The notes below the pieces were generated by a model that was not told where the DNA came from, ran no database searches, and worked only from the letters and a program-made list of their open reading frames with translations. A stretch of 64,000 nt of DNA from the NCBI GenBank assembly GCA_963835935.1, contig CAWIHK010000005.1:186001-250000 (forward strand). Direction: 5' to 3'. A program made the position numbers and the translations under genes. This stretch comes from CAWIHK01 sp963835935 (lineage in GTDB: Bacteria > Bacteroidota > Ignavibacteria > UBA10030 > CAVZMI01). Shown piece by piece: positions 25,092 to 34,340 of this stretch (its first letter is position 1; each line of letters opens with the position of its first letter).

Positions 25092-25970
25092 TTAATGGGT
25101 GATCCATGGTTCAAAAACAAACATCATTCCACGTGCATATCCTTCCGGTTTGGAACCGGAATGATATTCCCCATCAAGAATTCTGAATTGAAACCTGAAA
25201 TTTTCATAATTATGTTTTTTCAGAACCTCGTCAAATCGTTTTATTGCGTTCAGAAAATCGGGATAGTTGGCAAATTCTTTTTCTGCGCCCGTCATAAAAA
25301 GAGAAACGGGCAATTTCGGATGCTTGGTATGAAAATCATCCTCGAGTCGAAACAGCCAATCATTATCCCAATTTGCGGCAGGACTAATGGAGATGTATGC
25401 ATTGAAAAGATACGGTTTGGTGAACATCGTATAGAGAGTGAAAAGTCCGCCAAACGAACTCCCGCATAAAACGCGGAAGTTTGTGTCAACTCGATAATGC
25501 TGTTGTATATAAGGAATAAAATCATTTTCAATAACGCTCAAAAACTCCCTGCCGCCGCCGGAATTTGAAAAGATTTCCATTTTTGTCGGCGTATAATCGT
25601 GCGTGCGTAACTTTCCATAATCTAAATGATCTCCTTTGTATGAAAACCCGACCAGCTGACATTCGTTGATTGTTTTATCATAAATTTGTTCACCATATAT
25701 CATCGCAAGCAATGGGAAATCATAAAATCCGTCACAGAAATAAACAACCGGATAATGCTTATTCGTGTCTTGGGAGTAACTGTACGGTAATGCAATCATT
25801 AGCTCATAGTTCTCTCCGGTGATGTTCGATTTCACTTCTCGAAGTTCCGAATTGCTAATAATGCAATGTTGGGTTGCAGGAGTCTGCTGTTGGGCAAGAG
25901 CGGGAAAAAGATTCAGAGATAAAAGAATCAGCAACACGTTAATCATTTGCGTCCAACAAAGATAATGCAT
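25092..25970 (-). CDS. Secreted esterase, enterochelin-esterase-like alpha/beta hydrolase
   Basis: A 292-residue protein with a signal peptide (VLLILLSLNLFPALAQ) and an esterase D/Fes-type domain. The nucleophile elbow is LCGSSFGGLFTLY, an acidic residue lies in LFMTGAEKEFAN, and a His in LDGEYHSGSKPEG completes a plausible triad. In this setting it probably removes acetyl or aromatic esters from hemicellulose; direct substrate evidence is absent. It sits 66 bases upstream of the GH9 gene and 96 bases downstream of the GH2 gene. The ATG at 25970 gives the cleanest signal peptide, but no good ribosome site is visible. Confidence 0.75.
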   Translation of the reverse strand: MHYLCWTQMINVLLILLSLNLFPALAQQQTPATQHCIISNSELREVKSNITGENYELMIALPYSYSQDTNKHYPVVYFCDGFYDFPLLAMIYGEQIYDKTINECQLVGFSYKGDHLDYGKLRTHDYTPTKMEIFSNSGGGREFLSVIENDFIPYIQQHYRVDTNFRVLCGSSFGGLFTLYTMFTKPYLFNAYISISPAANWDNDWLFRLEDDFHTKHPKLPVSLFMTGAEKEFANYPDFLNAIKRFDEVLKKHNYENFRFQFRILDGEYHSGSKPEGYARGMMFVFEPWITH

Positions 25971-26084
25971 AATAATACTTTCGTCCAATCAAAATTATAA
26001 ATCAGTTATCATTTCCCGCTTGTTGCATCCAGTTCTTTTCACGCTGCACGGAAGCAGTCAATTCCGATAAACCTTTGCAGAAAA

Positions 26085-28157
26085 TTATTTTTTGGCTGGA
26101 TTGAATATCCACACACAGGTATCACGAATAGTCTGTTCTCCACTTAAAGAACGTACTTCGATCTGATTTTTCCCTGGCTTCAATTTTACATCTTCCCACA
26201 AGAATACATAATCCTGCACGTTCCCTTTTTTACCTTGTGAAATTCCGTTTACAAATAATTCCACCTCTTTTAAATTTGAATAAACCTTTGCATACGTAGA
26301 CGGTTCGGTACGATCGACAAACCGGCGGCTTGTAATATAAAGTGTCGGCTCGTTCGACCAGTTCGCTTTATAAAAGAAAAATGCGTCTTTCTTTGTCTTA
26401 CGATCGTAAGTGACAAGCCCTTTGTCGTTTCGTCCTGGAATCGCTCCTTCATGCCGAGACGAACTTGTGAAATCGAACATGTTCCACACGAACGTTCCCC
26501 AGACAAACGGCCGTTGTTTCATCGCAGTCCATGCAGCTTCATGAACCAATGCCTGCCATTCTTCCGGATGCCATTGACCGTCGGTCTTCGGTTGTGCAGG
26601 ATTTAGTTCGTGTTGAGTTGTATTTGCCCCCGCCCCATACTCGCTTACACAAAGGCCCCCATTTCTACTTATAAATCGTCCGCTATCGAGTATGCGGCTA
26701 AATTCTTCTTTTGTTCCCCATCCGGGATACCAGCCAGAATAAATGTTCCAGCCGAGGAGATCGGGAATTTTGTTCATCTGTTTTAAAACATCATTAGATG
26801 TTGCTGCAATTGTTGGTCGAGTTGGATCCTCACCATTTGCTACAATTTTCAAGTCCAGCAGTTCACGGTGCGGATCGGGGCGTCCAGGCCATAATTCATT
26901 GAACAAACTCCAGACGAATATCGAAGGATGATTCACGTTCTGTCTGATCAAATCAAGTAATTGATTGCGCGAAGTTTCCTCGAATTGAGATGAAGGATTG
27001 ATCTCGTTTACCTGTGGAAGTTCCGCCCAGACAAGAATTCCTGCAGTATCGCAAAGACTGTAAAAATAACTGCTATGTTCGTAATGCGCGCAACGAATTA
27101 CAGTACAGCCGATTTCTTTGACTAGTTCAATATCCTCTCTCATGTCGGTCTTGGAAATCGCCCAGCCTTTATTCGGCCGATCCTGATGACGGTTTACGCC
27201 GTGAAGATGATACGGTTTTCCATTCAGAAAAAATCCTTTGTCAGGATCTACACGATAATAACGCAAACCGATCGGCTGCTCGATTTCATCGAGCACAACG
27301 CCGTCTTTTGTTTGCAATTTTGTGACCGCTTTGTAAAGGAAAGGATCCTGGCGGCCATTCCATAAATGCGGTTTGGATACAACTAGACGAATTGAATATG
27401 GAGCTGTTACTTCCGGCGTGACGCTGATTGGTTTATCAAATTTCGAAATTATTTTCCCTGAATTTTCAACAACGAATGCAGATAAAACAAGATTTTCTGA
27501 TTTTTTCGTAGTATTCGAAATCCATGAAGTCACATCAAGCACTGCTTCTTCATCGTTAACATAGGTTTGATACCATACAACTCCATCTGACGCGTGATCT
27601 GTAAGCGTAAAATCGATCTCGTCGGTCGTGATTAAATATACAGGCCGGTACAATCCGCCGAAGATGTCGAAGTCACCACTCAATGGCGCAATATCCGGTT
27701 CCGGTGCATTACTTACGCGCACAGCGACTATATTTGTGCCAGTGGATGATAGATTTTTCGTCACTTCAAAACAAAATGCACCGAAAGCGCCGCGATGCTG
27801 TCCGATAAGTTTTCCATTCAAGTAAACATCCGCCACTGAACCTGCAGCTTCGAATCGAAGAAAATATCGTTTCCCTGCTTTAGGTATTCCTACATTTAAA
27901 TCAAGACGATACCAACCGGGGCCACGATAATAATTCTTTCCATCCTGCGCGTCTTCCCATCCCCAGTCATGAGGAAGAATAACACTTTGCCAATCGTGAT
28001 CGTCGAACTGCAATTGCTCGGCGCCTGAAATCTCGCCGAGTTTAAATCGCCAGCCATTTTCGAGTTTTAAGATTTCACGTGGATTTGCATTGCAAGTCGA
28101 GAACAAAGAAAATAAGCCAACAAAAAAAATGAATAACTTATAATTGTTAGTCATCAT
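26085..28157 (-). CDS. GH2 glycoside hydrolase (beta-mannosidase/galactosidase type), secreted
   Basis: A 690-residue enzyme with signal peptide, an N-terminal sugar-binding jelly roll (about 30-175, with WYRLDLNVGIP and DVYLNGKLIGQH), an Ig-like domain and a TIM barrel. HLHGVNRHQDRP is the GH2 signature; the acid/base is Glu421 in WSLFNELW and the nucleophile is Glu506 in LCVSEYGAG. It ends with an extra Ig-like domain. Its ATG overlaps the stop of the GH26 reading by 4 bases (ATGA), so it is coupled to the epimerase-mannanase gene. By context it may cleave mannose or galactose ends of mannan fragments. Confidence 0.88.
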   Translation of the reverse strand: MMTNNYKLFIFFVGLFSLFSTCNANPREILKLENGWRFKLGEISGAEQLQFDDHDWQSVILPHDWGWEDAQDGKNYYRGPGWYRLDLNVGIPKAGKRYFLRFEAAGSVADVYLNGKLIGQHRGAFGAFCFEVTKNLSSTGTNIVAVRVSNAPEPDIAPLSGDFDIFGGLYRPVYLITTDEIDFTLTDHASDGVVWYQTYVNDEEAVLDVTSWISNTTKKSENLVLSAFVVENSGKIISKFDKPISVTPEVTAPYSIRLVVSKPHLWNGRQDPFLYKAVTKLQTKDGVVLDEIEQPIGLRYYRVDPDKGFFLNGKPYHLHGVNRHQDRPNKGWAISKTDMREDIELVKEIGCTVIRCAHYEHSSYFYSLCDTAGILVWAELPQVNEINPSSQFEETSRNQLLDLIRQNVNHPSIFVWSLFNELWPGRPDPHRELLDLKIVANGEDPTRPTIAATSNDVLKQMNKIPDLLGWNIYSGWYPGWGTKEEFSRILDSGRFISRNGGLCVSEYGAGANTTQHELNPAQPKTDGQWHPEEWQALVHEAAWTAMKQRPFVWGTFVWNMFDFTSSSRHEGAIPGRNDKGLVTYDRKTKKDAFFFYKANWSNEPTLYITSRRFVDRTEPSTYAKVYSNLKEVELFVNGISQGKKGNVQDYVFLWEDVKLKPGKNQIEVRSLSGEQTIRDTCVWIFNPAKK

Positions 28158-28822
28158 TTTCCTTTTATGTAATCTTCATGTGTGATTATTTTTGGGAAAT
28201 TATAGAGGTTTCTTATTTGCTCCGGTGTGTTATGCGTATCCACAAAATCACTCCAGATCATAAACCATGACCACATCGGTTGCTGTTCAAGGATTTCCGG
28301 AGTGGGTACTTCACCAACTTCACCGAGTGTGATAATTTTACCCTTTCCCAGTTTGTAAAGTTGATCGTGATGACTTTGCCGATAATCGTCATGATAAATA
28401 TCGGTTGCCAGAACGTCAACATATTCCGTCCCCGGGAAAAAATCCTTGTAATCATAAGCTTCATCGTCGATCAATTGTCGCGGCGCATTTGTATTCCAAA
28501 CCCATAATAAGTTATTAAGTTTATGGAAGTTGATAAATCGATCGTACAACATTCTATATAAGCCGGCAGATCCATTTAGACCTTTTCGGTTCCCCCACCA
28601 AAACCAAACGCCGTTCGCTTCATGATATGGCCGCCAGAGAACAGGCACGCCAAGTATTTGCAATTCATTCAGATATTTTGCAATCGTGTCAACCTGCTCC
28701 TGCCAGCGTGAATGTAACTCAGTACCCGGGGTTAATAACTCGTTCCATTGCTTATCTGTCAGCTTACCTTGAATGCTTTCATTCCAAGCAAACGGCGGAT
28801 CGTCCTGCGGCCGGCATGCCAC
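28154..28822 (-). CDS. GH26 mannanase domain, 3' part of a frameshifted fusion gene
   Basis: The 222-residue reading holds most of a GH26 beta-mannanase. RPYHEANGVWFWWG contains the acid/base Glu and ITLGEVGEVP the nucleophile Glu. Upstream in the same direction, another reading ends in the first third of the same domain. The two fit together at 28811-28820, where TLMWHA should continue into CRPQDDPPFAWNES; a loss of 4 bases (one copy of a tandem ATGC) or of 1 base explains the break. The GTG at 28822 has no ribosome site, so the piece is not expected to be made alone. Confidence 0.8.
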   Translation of the reverse strand: MACRPQDDPPFAWNESIQGKLTDKQWNELLTPGTELHSRWQEQVDTIAKYLNELQILGVPVLWRPYHEANGVWFWWGNRKGLNGSAGLYRMLYDRFINFHKLNNLLWVWNTNAPRQLIDDEAYDYKDFFPGTEYVDVLATDIYHDDYRQSHHDQLYKLGKGKIITLGEVGEVPTPEILEQQPMWSWFMIWSDFVDTHNTPEQIRNLYNFPKIITHEDYIKGK

Positions 28823-30468
28823 ATCAAAGTGATGATGTAGCCTTCTTTGTATTTGTTATAGACCTCCTGGACTAAACGTTCTGAATAATTCACTACATAA
28901 TAATTGACGAAATCAACCCCGTATATTTCTGGAGATTTGCCGGTCAGTTCTTTTACACGATTGATAAATGTATCCGGCCGCGTAATATAATTATGATGGC
29001 CGGCGATTATATTTTTTCCATTGATGGAATAAAGGTAATCCAATAATTTTTTTGCTTCAGGTGTGGCATTTTTATTTACGGGATCATAATGGGCGGGATC
29101 ATAGGATATTGTCCCTCTCTCCAATCTATTGATGCAATTGATGAGTGCCCGAGACGTATGATAATTCGCTTTCCAAATTGTCGCTTTTGGAGCCTGCCGT
29201 TGTTCCGGTTGAATATCAATTCCACCCCAATACCATCCGCCATGCTCACTATCGATTACATATTGTTTACAATAATCCCATTGCTTGCAAAATTTTTGAT
29301 AGTAGTTAAGTTCGTCTTTCGGAAAGAGTTCAGACATCATTAAAAATGAGTTTAACGCTTCGGCTTGCGACCACCATTCTTTTGTGTTCCTCACGATGGT
29401 TGGTTGTTGTTTTCCACGAAAATAATATCCTCCATCAAACAAGCCGCCATGTTCATTATCAAACCCGAACTTTATGACATGGTCGACCATCTTCTTTGCG
29501 ATCCTCAACGTCGTCGAATCATTTTTCAATCCAAGGGTCTCCGACGCTTCCAGCATTAGATACGCGGTTTCAACATCGTGACCGAATGAAATATAATCCA
29601 ATAATAAATTATTTTGTCTGACTGATGCACTTGAATCTCGGTATGAAAGATGCTTCCAGTCACGACTGAAATATAATTTCAAATATTCCTCATCCGTTAT
29701 CATTATATCGCGGATGACTTTCAAGTGTGAAGCGAGACGTTCCTTCAAAGTCGAATCAGGCCAGACTTTGTAGAGTTCCGTTAAACATTCGAGAATATGA
29801 ATCGCCGAGTTATAATCTTTCGGAGGAGTGCCTTGATATCCATGGATGAACGGTTTTCCATTACGCGAAAGAAATTGAAAATAACCGCCGTACTGTGAAT
29901 CATAACTATATTTATCGAGCCACCGAAACGCATCCTGCGCAAACCGCAAAGCATTCGTATCGCCCGATGTTCTGTAATATGAAGCCAATCCGTAAATCGC
30001 AAAAGAATTTCCGTATGCGCTTTTAATAATTTTCCCATTTTCAGGAATGGGATCACCCTCGCGGGTCACAAGATCATAAAAGCCGCCGAATTGCCGGTCC
30101 CACATTTTATTCCGCAGAAATTCAATTCCATGCACGGCAATATTTCGGAGTGAGTTGTCTGTTTGATAAAACATCGCCGCGTTCGATGCAGCCCAAACAT
30201 GGCGCGCTTGCGTCACAATCATTTTATTTTGCCGGCCTTCCAACTGCCATTGATAATTTATATCGCTGAAATAACCGCCATGAAGAGAATCAATACACAA
30301 AGGATAGAATAGTGCAAATTCTTTCGAAAGAACATTTTGCATTTCTGCCGAGATCGAGTCGCGGTTTGCTTGGATTTCATTCAGAATTGTCTTCGAATAA
30401 GAATTAATAGAGGCTACAAGAAAAAACAAGCCGACTATCAGAGCATATTTCCTAAAAGAAAGATTCAT
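28759..30468 (-). CDS. AGE-family (mannobiose/cellobiose) 2-epimerase fused to the start of a GH26 domain
   Basis: From the ATG at 30468 (AGGTGG upstream), a signal-like segment (ALIVGLFFLVASINS) is followed by an (alpha/alpha)6 N-acylglucosamine/cellobiose 2-epimerase domain to about residue 440: YPLCIDSLHGGYFSDINY, then ARHVWAASNAAMF, NEHGGLFDGGYY and a final SEHGGWYWGGI. It then enters a GH26 domain (NIIAGHHNYITRP, GVDFVNYYVVNY, ITLMWHA) and loses frame near 28815. Epimerases of this group convert mannobiose to mannosylglucose. Fusion to a mannanase would join backbone cutting to epimerisation, but a secreted epimerase is unusual. One full gene would span 28154-30468. Confidence 0.8.
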   Translation of the reverse strand: MNLSFRKYALIVGLFFLVASINSYSKTILNEIQANRDSISAEMQNVLSKEFALFYPLCIDSLHGGYFSDINYQWQLEGRQNKMIVTQARHVWAASNAAMFYQTDNSLRNIAVHGIEFLRNKMWDRQFGGFYDLVTREGDPIPENGKIIKSAYGNSFAIYGLASYYRTSGDTNALRFAQDAFRWLDKYSYDSQYGGYFQFLSRNGKPFIHGYQGTPPKDYNSAIHILECLTELYKVWPDSTLKERLASHLKVIRDIMITDEEYLKLYFSRDWKHLSYRDSSASVRQNNLLLDYISFGHDVETAYLMLEASETLGLKNDSTTLRIAKKMVDHVIKFGFDNEHGGLFDGGYYFRGKQQPTIVRNTKEWWSQAEALNSFLMMSELFPKDELNYYQKFCKQWDYCKQYVIDSEHGGWYWGGIDIQPEQRQAPKATIWKANYHTSRALINCINRLERGTISYDPAHYDPVNKNATPEAKKLLDYLYSINGKNIIAGHHNYITRPDTFINRVKELTGKSPEIYGVDFVNYYVVNYSERLVQEVYNKYKEGYIITLMWHAGRRTIRRLLGMKAFKVS

Positions 30469-30596
30469 AACATTCCACCTTGTTGATAGATCAGTGATAA
30501 TCTCGTCTTTTCCTGCCACGAAGCATCACCCTTCGACGCGGCTCATATTAAAATTTAGTGTACTATTATCTGCTTTCGATTACTTTAAATAAAATT

Positions 30597-32599
30597 GTAG
30601 AGTAGGACAATAGTGCAGTGATGTACAGACTCTGTGAGCCCCGACCGTTTCTTTCCTTTCGGAAAAGTGTCCCTCTCAAGCAAGCCATCATCCTGTTATC
30701 CTATTGAACCCTCGTCAAACCGTACGTGAGGTTTTCCCTCATACGGCTTTCCTGAAAGCTTAACATACTACGGTGAAAGTCGTGCAACGTGGTAATCATT
30801 GAATAGTCCAAGTTGACCATAAAGATATTCCGACGTCAACTTACCCCATCCATATCCACGTCTCCCTCTACGTCGCCAAACAACATGCCGAATCCGTTTA
30901 TTAACATAATTCGCCAGATCGTGCAATGCCGATGATCCATGTCCTAACCTGAAATATCCCATCCATCCACATAGATAGCGGTTCAGATTATTCACCTGCT
31001 CCTTCACTCTTAGTGGAATTGAATGGTGAACATATTTCCGTACTGTAGCACGGAAGCGTTCCTGACTTTTCGGATTTGGGTACACCAGTATCATACGAGT
31101 GCCGGTCTTTCTGCTTCTGGCATTATGAAATCGGAATCCTAAGAAGTCAACACTCATTCCTGTATTAAGCTTGAGTGTGCGTGTCTTCTCAGTGTTCAGG
31201 TGCAATCCCAGCCGCTCCAAATAGTGCTTTAGGATACCTACACCCTCTTCCAGATTCCGTTGTGCCAGAATCATCATGTCATCTGCATACCGTACAAGAT
31301 GGATGGAACCATTTCTGATTGTTCCAAGTCCTTCTCGCTTGAACGCATGATCTACTGGATTCAAATAAATATTTGCCAGTAACGGACTGATAACTCCTCC
31401 CTGAGGTGTGCCTTGTTTACTCTGGCGATGCTGGCCATCTTCGACATAGCCACAGCTTAACCACTGATGTATTACTCGTAGAATCTCGCCATCCGATATT
31501 CGTCGGGCTACAAGTTTCATAAGTTTGCCGTGATCTACCGTGTCAAAGTATTTCTCCAAATCTACATCGTAAATTTCAACACATCCCCAGTTCAGATATT
31601 TGTATATTTCCCGTATCGCATCATGCGCGCTCTTCTCCGGCCTGAATCCATAACTTGAGTCGGCAAAATCCGACTCAAAGATCGGCTCCAGCATAAACAA
31701 GAACGCTGTCTGAATCACACGATCACGAATGGTTGGTATGCCCAATGGACGTTGCTTTCCATTCGCTTTCGGAATATATACTCGCCGTACCGGTTTCGGC
31801 ACATAACGACGTTCCTTCATCTCAAGCTGAAGTTCTGCAAGATAGTCTTCGATTCCCTTCTTCTCAATATCCTCGAAGGTCTCTCCGTCTACCCCGCTTG
31901 CTCCACCATTGGCTTTCACCTTGCGATAAGCTTCAGCCAATACATCTGCACGATAGGTCTTATCGTACAAACTGTAGAACCGAAACCTCGGCTCCTCTTT
32001 CGCCTTTGCATGCAACTTCTTCTGAAACTCCCGAAGCCACTCTGTGTTTGGTAGCTCACGCAATACACGCTCCTTTGTTTCTTTGTAAGTTTTCTTTCAG
32101 CAGGAGCCCTTCCCTCTGTCGTGTTTCCACGTCTTCATCGGTACTACGACTCCATCCGCCACCCTGCCATCTCCCCTCTCTTTCGTTTCCTTATAAGAGG
32201 GCTCTTCTCCATCTTTCTTTTTCTTCTGGGACAGCGAGGGCTTCCCAAGTCCCATTCCTGTTCTTTCCAGCCATGTCGTCGCTCATACCCCGGAGGTGAC
32301 ACATGATCGTATTCTCTCTATTCTCGATCAATTGTTAATGACTTCGCCCATAAAATAGGGACTCGTCCACCTCAACTTGTCTTTACGAGGCTACCTGTGC
32401 CTTCACATATTGTTACGACCTGGTTGTTTGCATAGCACCCTTTAAGGTTACATTGTCGAGTCGCTTAGCATGAAACCGTTTCCCGTCTCATACCGACTCC
32501 TTGCTACGTGGCGTTCAGAGTTTCACCACGGTCAGGACTTAGAGTAGAGCGCCCTCCCTCTTCACCTGACAAGATCAGGAATAGTTTACCTTGGCGCTC
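30597..32599 (-). mobile_element. Group II intron
   Basis: About 2.0 kb on the minus strand. Domain V is evident at about 30720-30755: AGCCGTATGAGGGAAAACCT followed by CACGTACGGTTT, a 34-base hairpin with the catalytic AGC. An extended domain VI follows and ends near CCTACTCTAC. The 5' end is read as GAGCG at 32599, pairing GAGCGCC with GGCGCTC about 50 bases on; canonical introns start GUGYG, so the boundary is tentative. The intron encodes a reverse transcriptase. It separates the GH5 gene from the epimerase-mannanase gene. Confidence 0.8.
30768..32063 (-). CDS. ltrA: Group II intron reverse transcriptase/maturase
   Basis: A 431-residue intron-encoded protein. RT blocks: GGASGVDGETFEDIE, RPLGIPTIRDRVIQTA, SYGFRPEKSAHDAI, the QGTPQGGVISPLLANIYL block and catalytic LVRYADDMMIL. 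A maturase/thumb region follows (VDFLGFRF, LNRYLCGWMGYFRLG), ending at HVARLSP without an HNH endonuclease domain. The TTG at 32063 is preceded by AAAGGAG at 7 bases, which supports this start. The protein is intact, so the intron may still splice and move into single-stranded DNA targets. Confidence 0.93.
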   Translation of the reverse strand: MRELPNTEWLREFQKKLHAKAKEEPRFRFYSLYDKTYRADVLAEAYRKVKANGGASGVDGETFEDIEKKGIEDYLAELQLEMKERRYVPKPVRRVYIPKANGKQRPLGIPTIRDRVIQTAFLFMLEPIFESDFADSSYGFRPEKSAHDAIREIYKYLNWGCVEIYDVDLEKYFDTVDHGKLMKLVARRISDGEILRVIHQWLSCGYVEDGQHRQSKQGTPQGGVISPLLANIYLNPVDHAFKREGLGTIRNGSIHLVRYADDMMILAQRNLEEGVGILKHYLERLGLHLNTEKTRTLKLNTGMSVDFLGFRFHNARSRKTGTRMILVYPNPKSQERFRATVRKYVHHSIPLRVKEQVNNLNRYLCGWMGYFRLGHGSSALHDLANYVNKRIRHVVWRRRGRRGYGWGKLTSEYLYGQLGLFNDYHVARLSP

Positions 32600-34121
32600 A
32601 TTTTATCAGCACCATTTTCTTCATCGAATTGAAGCCGCATGCTTCCAGCCGATAAAAGTATATGCCTGAAGCAAAACTGCTAGCATCGAATGTTATCGAA
32701 TAATTCCCCGGATTAAGTCTGTCTTCGAGAATCATTTTTACTTGTTGGCCTAAAATATTATAGACAATTAACTTTACATTTGACACCTTTGGCAGCGAAA
32801 AATCAATCGTTGTTGTCGGGTTGAATGGATTTGGATAATTCTGTGATAACGAATACTTCGTTGGTAGAACTCCAGATGCAATTTCTTTTATATCTGTTTG
32901 CAGGTCAATGGTTACATCGTCTGGATAATTATCATACATGTAATTCAAAGATAACCAGGTATCCGCCGCTGAATCAGTCGGTCCGAAATCTGTCCACGAC
33001 CATACTATTGCACCTGCATATCCATTCAGATACAAGAAGGGAAAAAGATCGAGACTGGCCACTCCATTAGTCGCTTGCATACTAAATTCAGCGAGAACAA
33101 CTGCTTTGTCCAGTTTCCAGTGTGAACAAGGAAAAAGGAATGGGCAATAAGAAGCGCCGTTCTGAGAATAATAATGTACACAATAGAAATCAAGCGTCCC
33201 GAGAGAATCCTTTCCGGCAGCTATCAACCGATCATCTCTATAAAAATTAGAATTCGAGAGGGGCTCAATTTCTTCAAGATATGTAAGATATTCATCGACG
33301 GTCAGAATCGTCCTGTGGTGAAGATTAAATTCATGTACGATTTTCAATTTTTGTTCAGGAGAGAATGTATTGAAAAGTTCCGATCCACGAGTTGAAACTT
33401 TTGCAACAACATTCACATCGGTCAATGTTTGAAAAGTCACCGCACCGCTTGTAACAAGAGCTTTCGGATCGGTTCGATGAATTGCACCAGCCATTAAATT
33501 AACAGAGCGCTGAATACTTGCCATTGGAACGTGATCACGTCCGCCCCAGCCATATTCATTTGAGATACCTTCCGGTTCGTTAAAAATTTCCCATGCAACG
33601 ATAGCGGGATGTCCTTTTACGGAATCCACCATTGGAATCAACGCATTGCGGATATAGGCGTTGGTATAGGCTGTATCAGTCAGCAGTTTAGCATTGCGGT
33701 GCAACCTCACAGTATCCAACTCTGACTGATTCAGCATATCATGAGACCACAAGCATAGAATCAATCCAACGTTATCCCGCTGAGCCTGATCCAGTATTTG
33801 CTTTAAATCTGCAGTTGCAAAAGATCCAGGCCCTGTCACATATCCATCTATATCGAAATCAGGAGTACTCGCCCCATTTGTATTGAGCCAAAACCGCATA
33901 ACATTCCCGCCATTGCCGCTCACGTTTTGAAATTCAATATCAAATTGGGTGAGATCGGGTGCGCCTGGTCCAATATCATTGGCAAAATTTACCCATGCAA
34001 TATTTAATCCGCTTATAAATATGTTTTTACCTGCAAAATGTATTCTGGATTGAGAAGTACTAATTTGTGGTACGATCATCGATAATATTAATAATAATAA
34101 AATTATTTTGACAATGTTCAT
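32598..34121 (-). CDS. GH5-type beta-mannanase/glucanase with T9SS sorting domain
   Basis: A 507-residue secreted enzyme. After a signal peptide, a GH5-like TIM barrel carries the acid/base Glu182 in VAWEIFNEPEG and the nucleophile Glu346 in VVLAEFSMQ. The C-terminal 80 residues are a type A sorting domain starting YSLSQNYPNPFNPTTTIDFS and ending MKKMVLIK, for type IX secretion to the surface. Its stop TGA (32598-32600) is formed partly by the first two bases of the group II intron. The exact GH5 subfamily is not certain; by context a mannan or glucan endo-hydrolase. Confidence 0.82.
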   Translation of the reverse strand: MNIVKIILLLLILSMIVPQISTSQSRIHFAGKNIFISGLNIAWVNFANDIGPGAPDLTQFDIEFQNVSGNGGNVMRFWLNTNGASTPDFDIDGYVTGPGSFATADLKQILDQAQRDNVGLILCLWSHDMLNQSELDTVRLHRNAKLLTDTAYTNAYIRNALIPMVDSVKGHPAIVAWEIFNEPEGISNEYGWGGRDHVPMASIQRSVNLMAGAIHRTDPKALVTSGAVTFQTLTDVNVVAKVSTRGSELFNTFSPEQKLKIVHEFNLHHRTILTVDEYLTYLEEIEPLSNSNFYRDDRLIAAGKDSLGTLDFYCVHYYSQNGASYCPFLFPCSHWKLDKAVVLAEFSMQATNGVASLDLFPFLYLNGYAGAIVWSWTDFGPTDSAADTWLSLNYMYDNYPDDVTIDLQTDIKEIASGVLPTKYSLSQNYPNPFNPTTTIDFSLPKVSNVKLIVYNILGQQVKMILEDRLNPGNYSITFDASSFASGIYFYRLEACGFNSMKKMVLIK

Positions 34122-34340
34122 ATTATTCTCCTTAATTTATTTCTAATACTTTTTTAATATCAACATTTAATTTTGTACCAGAATCAAAAGTTATTTTTTA
34201 AATTCAGTTTTTCTTTAATTAAAGTCAATCTTTGTCGCCTATATCTTCCATTGGATAAATCAATCTCGCATCTTCTTCTGCAATTATCCCGACGATAATT
34301 GCCAACAGCTATAATAAAACAATGTTCCAGAGACTTTGAG

